Shown here piece after piece: positions 55,601 through 64,000 of a stretch of 64,000 nt of DNA. The position numbers were made by a program, and so were the translations under genes. Position 1 is the stretch's first letter; each line of letters opens with the position of its first letter. Origin of the DNA: Gongronella butleri. Taxonomy: Eukaryota; Mucoromycota; Mucoromycetes; Mucorales; Cunninghamellaceae. The DNA lies in assembly GCA_025201375.1 (NCBI GenBank), contig JAIWZP010000064.1:80385-144384 (forward strand). Reading direction: 5' to 3'. The notes beneath the pieces were generated by a model. That model was given only the letters and a program-made list of their open reading frames with translations. It searched no databases and was not told where the DNA came from.

Positions 55601-56177
55601 AAGACGCGTTTCGCGACAAAAAAAGACGCGTTTTTTTGCTTTTTTTCCCTTTACCCTGACATGCCGTCATGCTGATCCAACGTGTACAGCTTGGCGACAG
55701 GATCATTCACGGTCTTTGTGGCGATCGTGACCGAGTCTGCCATCTCACTCAGCGCATTTAACGCCTCGCCTCGAAATCCAAAGGTTTCCAGCTTCTCCAG
55801 GTCTTCAAAACAGGCAATCTTGGACGTGCAATGCTTCTTGCCCACGAGCGCGCGATTTTCCATCGAGATCCCCGAGCCATTGTCCGTGACCTAACCATAA
55901 AAAAGGCAAAATGAGCAAATTCACCATCAGTTGTGTGCATGCCACGTACCTCGACCAACTCCAAGCCGTCGTCTACGAGCTTGATATCAACAGACGTGGC
56001 GTGGGCGTCCAAAGCATTCCTGTTCATGACGAAAAACGAGGGTTAAGAAAGAAATAAATCGCAATAAAGCTAAACTTGCTCAAGAAGCTCCTTCACGATC
56101 GTGTCTATGGCCGTAATAACTTGACCAGAGTTGATACGCGAGGCCGTTTGTCTGTCCAAAGTATGGATCGTGCTCAT
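52661..56177 (-). CDS. MLH2: MutL homologue, PMS1/MLH2 type
   Basis: Mismatch-repair ATPase expected to pair with MLH1. Eleven exons: 56177-56080, 56019-55950, 55890-55655, 55579-55185, 55121-54981, 54919-54857, 54793-54673, 54579-53446, 53369-53274, 53159-53023, 52911-52661; 913 residues. GHKL ATPase motifs are intact: KELLENALDA, DNGSGI, LETFGFRGEAL and the GTRICVERAFVNTPVRR lid. TTDRFFFYINQRPI and VNVEPDKSTVYLHDK complete the N-terminal module and favour PMS1/MLH2 over PMS2. A long S/T/P-rich linker (about 375-700) follows, containing two RDxWQ(V/I)G repeats. The C-terminal part is divergent and lacks the DQHA(x2)E(x4)E endonuclease motif. Intron 1 is GC-AG. The C-terminal exon chain is frame-consistent but less certain. 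Confidence 0.87.
56020..56079 (-). other. GC-AG intron in the PMS1/MLH2 gene
   Basis: The exon ends CTTGA, the intron begins GCAAGTTT and ends TCATGAACAG. This junction gives the invariant MutL sequence KELLENALDA; using the overlapping GT (three nucleotides downstream, after CAA) breaks the frame. Confidence 0.85.
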
Positions 56178-56398
56178 GAAACTAGCGCCGAGACAAAATG
56201 AATAGGAAAAAGGGGAGAAAAGCGAGATTTCATTCGGCGCATTCGCCCGCTTTTCTTTCTTTTTCGTCCCCCAGGCCGCAGCAAATCTGGGACGCGGCCT
56301 GTCTTTAAAAAGCACACTCTAATGGAGATAATGTGGATGGATAGACGGAAAACAAAATGGTAAAAGCACCAGCTTTTGGCCTTTTTGATGTTTTTTAT

Positions 56399-57415
56399 TT
56401 ATTTGGTAGGGAAGTCGACCGTGCCGGAGCAAGACGACGACGACACGGTGTCGGTGGGCACATAGGTGTTCGTGTTCTTCACGTTGAAATACAGCCAGAT
56501 CTCCGACAGAGTGCCACTCTTGCAATTGACGTTGGGAACGACGCCGTACGCCTGTTCAATCGCGTTCTCAAACTCGCTCACGTCGTACGAGCCGCCAGGC
56601 GTGATACCCGCCGCCGAAAGCACCTGGTACAAGTCATATTGGGCGCGCAAAGCAATCGCCTTGCCGAAATAATCGTTCACATCCTCGTACTTTTGGTAGT
56701 TGGTATAACACGCCGGAGCCAACGTGCTAACGCAGGTGCCACTATTGGAAAAAAAAAATTAGATGAGGACGCGAGAATAATAATAAAAAAGGCATTGCAA
56801 GTTTTTGGCTTGCCATTTTTTCTTTTTGTTCCTCTTTTTTTTTTTGTCGACTATGAAACTTACTGCTTGTCCCACTCGTGCGTCCAAAAGGCGTCATTGT
56901 CGCCCGTGTAGCTTGGCCAGTAGGTGGTCATTTCATTGTACAGCGTGCTGTTATACGATTGGACAATCGAGGCAAGACCCGTGTATTGACGCGACGAATC
57001 GCAGCCACTGCTTCCCGTCTGGCCACCCGAGCACGTGTCGGGCCACAGGCCATGGAGCGTGAACCCATCGGCTATGATAGTCAAAATGATGAGTTTTTTG
57101 GTCTCAATTATGTGTTTTTTGGCTTACAAGGGCCCCAGCCAGGGATCCATTGCTGCACCAAGATGAGCAGGCCATTGGTAGGCGAGCAGCACGAGCCGCC
57201 CGCCGTGCTGGAGCAGGACAGGGCATTCACTACAGAAGAAAGATGGCAAAAAGTCAGAAAACGCGAAAAAAGGGGCGAATTCATGCCGCATTGGGCAACA
57301 ACGAGCCTTTTTTTTTGCATCACTTACGAGGGCACGTGGCGCGAGCTTCGAGGGGCAGGGCCATGGCCAATGGAGCAGTCAGGGCAAGAGCAACAGCGGT
57401 CAAAGAGAGCTTCAT
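56399..57415 (-). CDS. Secreted ribonuclease T2
   Basis: Secreted or vacuolar acid endoribonuclease of the T2 family, 246 residues. Exons: 57415-57328, 57229-57128, 57071-56864, 56741-56399. A clear signal peptide ([19 protein letters not shown]) precedes the mature enzyme. Active-site segments are complete: CAS1 [11 protein letters not shown], and CAS2 [12 protein letters not shown], whose second His codon is split by the last intron. Eight or more cysteines (LSCSS, GGSCCS, PDTC, GCDSS, GTC, PACY, NCKSG, SSCSG) fit the disulfide pattern of fungal T2 enzymes. It lies 222 bases downstream of nothing but its own 3' end and the PMS1 start on the same strand. Probably a nutrient-scavenging RNase. 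Confidence 0.94.
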
Positions 57416-57468
57416 ACTTGTTTGAATAAAAAAATCCAAATTCGAGGACAATGCCCTTTAGACGACAC

Positions 57469-57478
57469 CCTTTTTATA
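57469..57478 (-). promoter_or_regulatory. TATA box of the RNase T2 gene
   Basis: On the minus strand CATATAAAAAGG lies about 55-65 bases upstream of the start codon, a good position for a TATA box of a regulated, highly expressed secreted enzyme. Confidence 0.6.
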
Positions 57479-59879
57479 TGCAAAAGGTCCGATGACGATG
57501 TCAGTCAGGTATAATGAAAATTGCTTAAATGCTAAATGAAAGAAATGGTTGAAAAAAGGAATTCTGGTTCGAAAAGGGATAGTGCTCCAATTTCGAACCT
57601 ATCAATTGGACGCAATGCGGGTGCAGCCTCAACCATTGCAATCGGGGTGACACAAATCATGATCACAGAAAAAAAAAAAAACACTCTATTAGAATGAAAA
57701 AAAACCTGGCTGTGGGGTCCTTCGGGATGATTGCCAATGCCCAATGGCGCAACACCAGTCTCACTCTTTGGGACAATGCTGAAAAAGATATGATAAAAAA
57801 CAAAACGGCGACAATCAAGCCTCTCATGCCTTTGATTGACCAACGTTAATGATATTTTGGCAACATATTTCGAGCATTTAAAGTTTTGGGTCTTAATGTG
57901 CAAGTCTGGGACGCGAAGCGCCGATCGACCATTACCAATGAGACCATTGTTTTACGCGTTGTTGCGTTTGCTAGTCGAAAGCGCGCGTGGGAGGACCTTG
58001 CGAGTGCCATTGGCCGATATGGCAATATGGCCCTGAGCCGGAGCTAAGATGCGATTTCCTTTTCTGTCCTGCATCGCGTTCCTGCAGGGGCTGCGCTGGT
58101 CGGGCGCCTAGACATTACTGATAAACTTTCACGACACATACCCACCCGGGAACTATCGTGTACCTTTTTCCTTTTTAAATGTACATCTTTAATGGAAGAC
58201 ATGATTGTCGCGTTGTTTAGACTCGAGTGTACCGGCTATGTTCACGGACAGTGAGAATCTTTTCGATCAAAAAAAAAAAAAAAACGCCAAATTCTCCATC
58301 ATTATCATGAGAGTGTCGTCGCACAGAGACGCGCACACTCCGTTGCACCTCATCCAGCAAAAGATGCACACGCTGCAATGTGCGACAAGATGACATTTTT
58401 CCCTCTGTCGTTTGTATCCCCCCGCCATGTCCACGTGCCAACGAGATGCCCACAGATATTAGGAAAGCTCAATGCAAGGGGAGGAGGAAAAAAAACACCA
58501 AAACGCGCGGGTTTGACACGCCAGGCGCTCAATGTGCAGAAAGAATGCGTGGACACCGAGCGCGCGTTTCCATTGTGGATCGTAGCCGACAGCAAGCAAT
58601 CGCCAAACAAAACAAAGCAAAACAAAAAACAAAAACAAAAAAAAAGAAAACGGCGCGCTTGAGCCGAGTTTCAAGTGTCGCTTTATTTTTTTTTTTTGGA
58701 AAACCTCTATTATGCGATATGATGATAGGCGCCTAATGGAAATCAATTGGTGTATGCAAGGAAGATATTGGCATGAGAAAAAAATGAAATGAGTCAATAG
58801 AGCACTGGGTAGAGAAGTTTGGCAGCGAACGCGGCCATGTGTGCAAGCATCTAGCAGGATGCAACATGTGCCCTTGCTGAGCACGCGATGGCCCAATTTG
58901 AATTACTTGGCGGAGAGACACTATTGACGCGCAGGTCACGACGTTCTCTGAAAATCAGTGTTCCAAAAAGAATAAAAGGCGCGCGTGCCCGTTTTTATTT
59001 CGCTACTATGATATGATACTGTACCACGCACGCGTGCTTTTTTGGTGGCAATCGCCTCTTTCAAGGATCCAAACGACAGCACCCAACGTTTACTGTATTG
59101 CGCGGTGTGTAAAGGATGTCTTCAAGGCATCGCTTGCTGACAATCAAACGCAATATGATATTATTATGATATCATACTCTAATAATACTGTATCATAATA
59201 ATGCCTGTAAATTCAAAAAATCGCGTATTGAAGAATATGGGAGTGCAGTACTGTAGCTTTGAGCAAAAAGGTGAAGAAGCACCATGTTTGTTTCACTTGG
59301 TGCGCAAGTGCGAGAAACGTAATGATTCGAGTCGCGATTGCCAACAACACGACGCAATGATGTTTGGCACGGAAAAGCCATTTTACAGTATCATATTTTT
59401 ATTTCTTTTTTATTTCCATTGTTTCTCAAAGCCATTGATCATTTACTGCTGTAATTACTGTACCGGTGTCAGGAATGTGCTTTTTTTTTGTGTGCCCCTT
59501 TTTCCTTTTCCTTTTTTTTTTTTCTTCCCTATTTTTGCCCTTTTCTTGCTTTTCGCAGCCCCTATCCTTTCTTTCTTTATCCTTTTGCTTTTTTTTCTTT
59601 TTTTTTCTTTTTACTTTGCACGTTTTAAACCACTGTCTGCCAGTGGTAAGTCCACATATCCATATCCCTAATAGTGCACTAACACCCATTAAAGGTTTTT
59701 ATCCTGCTTTATTTCTTTTTTTTACGCGTTTGTCGCGTTTTCTTGGTGCTTGGTGCCCCAATTGCTCTTTTTTGTCTCTCACTTCACCCAAGGATTGCCC
59801 AGACACAACACCGGTACAGTAGGTACTGTAATGATCAAAGCAGGCTATGAAACTGCGAGGCAAATACTGTAAAAAAATG

Positions 59880-60540
59880 GTGCCAGGGTTGTTGGATGAG
59901 CCGAAATGAAGAAGACCTGAAATGCTGAGGAAATTCATTCAGGTTCAGGTCACAAAGATTTTGCTTGAAAATTCGACCGAAACCCGACCTGAAAAAAAAA
60001 ACAAAAGACCTGAAACCTGACCTGATTTAAGTATACAGTATATCATCTACATATTATGATAGCCGCGCGTTTTGACGACCTGAAATGCTGAAAAGTTCAG
60101 GTCGTCTAACCTGAACAACATTACAAAAAAATCAACCTGAATTTGGCCTGAAACCGACCGAAATGCCTGAATTACAGTAAATTCAATACTGTAAGTTTCC
60201 GGTTTGCAGGTCATTTGTTTCAGTTCAATCCAGTTGCGATTATTACTGTATTCATTTCAGGTCGTCATCGGTTTTCACCTCAATTAACGTTCGATTCATT
60301 TCAGGTCGTCGGTTAAGTTGTTTTCAGCTCATTTTTTCGGTGCGAACTATTTCAGGTCGTTGGTTTTCAGGTCAATTCAGGTGCTGAAATCGTGATGAAA
60401 TGACGTAATGACCTGAAAACCAGCGACCTGAAATAGTTCGCACCGGAAAAATGAGCTGAAAACAACTTATCATACTGTATTTGTTACAGTTCTACATATT
60501 TTTTCGACCTGAACTTTTTTTTGACGAACGACCTGAAGCA
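59880..60540. repeat. ACCTGAAA/TTCAGGT-rich block
   Basis: More than twenty occurrences of (G)ACCTGAA(A) or its complement TTCAGGTC(G) in about 650 bases, in both orientations. Complement copies prevail around 60240-60380 and direct copies elsewhere, making the block self-complementary. Confidence 0.85.
60315..60469. repeat. Palindrome within the ACCTGAAA block
   Basis: Arms 60315-60374 and 60409-60469 are near-perfect reverse complements (AAGTTGTTTTCAGCTCATTT ... against ... AAATGAGCTGAAAACAACTT) separated by 34 nt. The arm difference is limited to a few positions, so it could extrude a 60-bp hairpin. Confidence 0.9.
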
Positions 60541-60649
60541 AAAAAAATTTCCTCGGGTCGCCATCCCTGGCGTACAGTAGTACGAACTGTACTGTTGTAC
60601 AGTACTTCTTCGAGCTTCTTCGAGGCGAGCGACCTGCTGTTTTTTTCTG

Positions 60650-61310
60650 CCAATAGCAAATTGTCGGAGTTACCTGTTTGGGATGCATTAATCACTCGGA
60701 GTTGGAAAATCGCCAAATTTAGCATTTTCTGAAATTGAATATGTGTGACCCCTGAATTTTCAAAAATGGAAATTTCCCGAATTTGGCATTTTCTGAGTTT
60801 GAAATATGTGCCCCCTGATGAGTAGTGACCCCTGAATTCTTAAAAAGTGGTCGTAGCGCTTTGGCGTTTTAAGCTTTTTTGTTGCAAATTTTGCGCTGAA
60901 TGATGCGAACATGCGGTGATGATGCAGCAATTTTCGAGCAAGTTCGGTCATGTCTACCGGTATGTACACAGTCTATGTAACAAGATGTCGGCGGCACGGC
61001 GGGATAAGGGATACGTAAATGCAAAATAGAACAAATTTGAGGTTTTTGGAAGAATTTGCGAGGTCAAAAAAATCGGGCGGATCCCTCGCACCGTCGCGCG
61101 CACATGCTACTACTCAGCTACTGTACAGTACTGTACTGTACGTACCGTATGATACCGTATTTTTCATCGCCGCATGATGAATGACGCGTCTTTCATCTGC
61201 GGGCACGTTCTTCGTTCTGTTCTAGGTACTCAGTATGATAGGCTATCATAATGTAAAAAAATTTCTGGAGACACAGCGAGCCGAACGACAAAGTCTGAAA
61301 AGCAAGCTTT
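60650..61310 (-). repeat. Dispersed repeat, copy 2 (inverted relative of 9.3-9.75 kb)
   Basis: Reverse-complement order of the same blocks as copy 1. It has an extra internal duplication: GACCCCTGAATTTTCAAA... and GACCCCTGAATTCTTAAA segments about 100 bp apart, each next to a TGGCATTTTCTGA-type block. Confidence 0.8.
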
Positions 61311-61400
61311 TTTTGTTTTTCAAATGCAATTGAAGAAATGATGTGCGCTCTTTTGTGGAGTGTATGATATCATACTGTATGAATTAGGGTTGTTACTGTA

Positions 61401-62406
61401 CAGTGCCCGGACAAAAAAAAGTTTCGCTGTGCATAATTCTCTGCAGTGCAAGGTATCAATTAATCGCGTTAATCTCTGCTGTATTGATCAATAATGGCTC
61501 CGGTGATATGAAATTTTGCAGGAACAATGATTTAAAAGTAAAAAAACAATTCTAAAATTATGAAATGGCTATGCCAAGCCGGTATTGAAATAGATCAAAA
61601 AAGGGATACCTGACGCGTCACGCGACGCGACGCGTGCCTACGCGTATACAATGGCCTGTGGAGATGAATTGACGTTATGAACACCATCTCCAATTTTTTT
61701 TGCAACGAGTGCAATGGTGCCTGATTGTATTTTAAGAATCAATTCCATGTTACTTGCATTGCATCGGTGCTGTGATCGAATAATGTAAAATCATCATGTG
61801 ACACGCGTCACGCGTCAGTTGCATCTGGAATAACAATTGCCATCTCTGTTATCTAATTTTAATCCTTAGTTGGCTTAAAACCATTGTACTTATTTAATTT
61901 AAAGAACTAGAATAGACTGTTATCGATTGGTTGACCAGTAGGAGCACTACGACCATGTTACGAAGGAAATCGCGACTTTTGGCGCGTCTGACGCGTGACG
62001 CGTGTCACATGATGATTTTACATTATTCGATCACAGCACCGATGCAATGCATGTAACATGGAATTGATTCTTAAAATACAATCAGGCACCATTGCACTCG
62101 TTGCAAAAAAAAATTGGAGATGGTGTTCATAACGCCAATTCATCTCCACAGGCCATTGTATACGCGTAGGCACGCGTCGCGTCGCGTGACGCGTCAGGTA
62201 TCCCTTTTTTGATCTATTTCAATACCGGCTTGGCATAGCCATTTCATAATTTTAGAATTGTTTTTTTACTTTTAAATCATTGTTCCTGCAAAATTTCATA
62301 TCACCGGAGCCATTATTGATCAATACAGCAGAGATTAACGCGATTAATTGATACCTTGCACTGCAGAGAATCATGCACAGCGAAACTTTTTTTTGTCCGG
62401 GCACTG
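61401..62406. mobile_element. Tc1/mariner-type palindromic nonautonomous element (MITE-like)
   Basis: A 1006-bp element bounded by TA dinucleotides (61399-61400 and 62407-62408), the target duplication of Tc1/mariner transposons. The ends are CAGTGCCCGG and CCGGGCACTG. The terminal inverted repeats are extremely long: 61401-61818 against 61988-62406, nearly identical over 418 nt, leaving only a 169-nt centre. No transposase frame exists, so it would need a transposase supplied elsewhere. Both arms end with a cluster of GACGCGT words (GACGCGTCACGCGACGCGACGCG). High arm identity suggests recent formation or gene conversion between arms. Confidence 0.87.
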
Positions 62407-62408
62407 TA

Positions 62409-63048
62409 CAGTGCAGTAATTCGAGCGAGATTCGAGCGAGATTCGAGAATGTCATCACATGACAAAACTCGAGCATTTTTCTTCAAATTTTGCCTGGTGG
62501 AGTGAAAAAAAATCAACAGAAAAGTCGACACAAAGACAATGATGGTTGAACCTTTCACTGTTTCACATCCGGAGTGCCAACCTGCCAAGACAAAGCTTTT
62601 CCCATTGCACGACGTTCGCACCACGTCACACCGCTTGATCTAAAATGCATGATGAAACATTACAGTACGCCTAAGAAGGCCTCACCTAATTTTTTGTTCA
62701 TTTCGAGGTTCGAGCGAGACAAGCGAAATTTTACGTTCTTGTCGATCTCGTCTCGAACCCTCGAAATTTTCGAGCGAGATTCTCGATTTAACTTCCCTAT
62801 CCCTACGTACAGTACTGTACTGTACTGTATCTGACACCTGAGTCACAAGTTGTGTTACACGAGTGACAACGAGTGACAAAATCACAGCCAAATTTTAGCC
62901 CAGTGACAGCGGCCATTTGTCGGGGTCACAAGAAAATGGCACAATACATAATGTATTGTACCATGTCTCGCCTCATTTTTGTCAAGTACACAATGTACGT
63001 GACATTTTCTGAGTGACACGGCTCTGAGGTTCCGGACCATGATATTGT
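62409..63048. other. Gene-free region with GAGCGAGATTC motifs
   Basis: Contains ATTCGAGCGAG repeated near 62418-62445 and 62700-62790, partly inverted, and a (TACTG)n run around 62808-62830. No gene supported. Confidence 0.6.
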
Positions 63049-63390
63049 AGTGACCTTTTTTTTTTTGCGCGTTGATGGATGGGTGGGCTCATTGTGGTGA
63101 CCCCCCTTTTTTTTTGCGCGTGGATGGATGGGCTCAATGTGGTGACCTTTTTTTTTTTTTTTTTTTTTTTTTGCGCGTGGATGGATGGGCTCAATGTGGT
63201 GACCTTTTTTTTTTTTTTTTGCGCGTGGATGGATGGGCTCAATGTGGTGACCTTTTTTTTTTTTTTTGCGCGTGGATGGATGGGCTCAATGTGGTGACCT
63301 TTTTTTTTTTTTTTTTTTTGCGCGTGGATGGATGGCTCAGTGTGGTGACCTTTTTTTTTTGCACGTGGATGGATGGGTTCAATGCAGCAT
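63049..63390 (+). repeat. Minisatellite, seven units with variable poly-T
   Basis: Seven copies of GCGCGTGGATGGATGGGCTC followed by AATGTGGTGACC, separated by T-runs of about 9 to 23. The first and last copies are diverged; the central four are nearly identical. Unit length varies from about 40 to 58 because of the T-runs. Confidence 0.92.
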
Positions 63391-63517
63391 AATGTACGCT
63401 AGCATGATGGTACACATGGAAAAAAAGTGCAACTACCCCTTTTTTTCTGTTTTCGGCGCGCCTCTGGACGCGTCGTTTTATAAAAAGAATATTTAATATC
63501 ATTTTTTTTCGTAAAAA

Positions 63518-64000
63518 CTACTCATTGGAAGAATTTTTGAGTGCGTGCGTCATGAACTTGCTCAATGTCCAATTTTTTTGTTTTCTCTCTTTGTCCAATC
63601 TTGCAGCAATGTCATATACCGACACACCATCAGATGCTGCCAGGCGCTCAATTTGGCTGATCACTCGCTGGCGGCGAGAATAGAATTGTCGCTCTGTATA
63701 CAATAAAATAAAAAAAAATATCATAAATCAACAATATTCTTGTCACAGAATCAGCACGTTTTACCTTTATGATCACTCCTCCAAGAGGAACCAAACTCGG
63801 CATTCAAACTAACCACGGATGGCTTGCTTGGCGGAAGTCCATCGAACCATTCCTTCACAAGATCGGCCAAGCTTTGCACATTTCTATCAAGGCGATAGGT
63901 AGATGTTGTGGCTGCATGGTCTTGTTCATTGTTGTTTCTTGGAGCACCTGCATTGGGAACCATTGTTGCGCTGTGAGGATTCACAAAGTACGCGCAGGCT
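63518..64000 (-). CDS. GCR1_C-domain protein, 5' partial
   Basis: DNA-binding domain first described in the yeast glycolytic activator Gcr1 and also present in fungal Crypton elements. Two exons are seen: >64000-63765 and 63693-63518. The domain reads YRLDRNVQSLADLVKEWFDG, then SVVSLNAEFGSSWRSDHKERQFYSRRQRVISQIERLA, and ends with DIAARLDKERKQKNWTLSKF. This matches the conserved R-x-V-x-S-V-x-DL-x2-EW and W-x5-ERQFYSRR signature. The frame is open to the window edge, so the N-terminus is outside. Lying beside repeats, it may be part of a transposon, or a host regulator. Confidence 0.82.

Larger units (their letters stand above)
57479..61400. other. Gene-free, repeat-rich region
   Basis: Almost 4 kb without supported genes. 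Up to 58980 it is ordinary AT-rich spacer with no recognisable feature. From there on it is dense in TACTGTA/ATGATAC words, and holds the ACCTGAAA-rich block (59880-60540) and the inverted relative of the 9.3 kb repeat (60650-61310). Confidence 0.6.

Noticed and set aside
63049..63390. CRISPR-like alternation of repeat and spacer
   Set aside because: The spacers are pure T-runs of variable length; this is a minisatellite in a eukaryotic genome.

Overview
The window is a stretch of nuclear chromosome from a fungus, probably an early-diverging (zygomycete-grade, Mucoromycota-like) lineage. Most genes are interrupted by short introns (about 50-240 nt) with long T-runs before the acceptor. Several protein families are fungal (Mrp51, Arb1, Ral2-like kelch/BTB, GCR1_C, Brl1/Brr6). 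One gene carries a textbook U12-type AT-AC intron, and minor introns are known from zygomycete fungi but absent from most Dikarya. The species assignment is inference; no rRNA, tRNA or mitochondrial marker is present.

Layout, left to right. 0-5 kb: RNA polymerase III subunit C4 (5' end outside the window), a PIG-L/GPI12 deacetylase and an Nhp10-like HMG-box protein. 5-8.4 kb: a kynurenine-formamidase-type hydrolase (minus) divergent from a kelch/BTB protein. 8.4-14.3 kb: repeat-rich DNA surrounding a poorly resolved Q-rich minus-strand locus. 14.3-22.8 kb: mercaptopyruvate/thiosulfate sulfurtransferase, splicing factor SF3B2/Cus1, an ELMO/CED-12 homologue, a Brl1/Brr6 nuclear-envelope protein and a Pin1/Ess1 prolyl isomerase. 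23.5-31.3 kb: two tandem paralogous MFS transporters separated by a fold-back repeat. 32-37 kb: a bHLH and a C2H2 zinc-finger factor. 39-43.6 kb: an LMBD1-type lysosomal cobalamin transporter and mitochondrial ribosomal protein Mrp51. 43.6-47 kb: a second, larger fold-back repeat. 47-57.4 kb: GET4, Arb1, an ankyrin protein, a PMS1/MLH2 mismatch-repair protein and a secreted RNase T2. 57.4-63.5 kb: a gene-free repeat zone with a Tc1/mariner-type palindromic element, an ACCTGAAA-rich block and a minisatellite. 63.5-64 kb: the 3' end of a GCR1_C-domain gene.

Exon chains were built by hand. Each multi-exon model listed (except the Q-rich locus) keeps one reading frame through all junctions. The genes are ordinary cellular functions and do not form one pathway. 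The most unusual content is in gene structure and repeats: a U12 AT-AC intron, two GC-AG introns, a 12-nt in-frame microexon conserved in both MFS paralogues, an extended branch-site-like motif (TTGACGCG), and several large inverted repeats. Arb1 implies an RNAi pathway that could act on hairpin transcripts from those repeats, but that link is inference.
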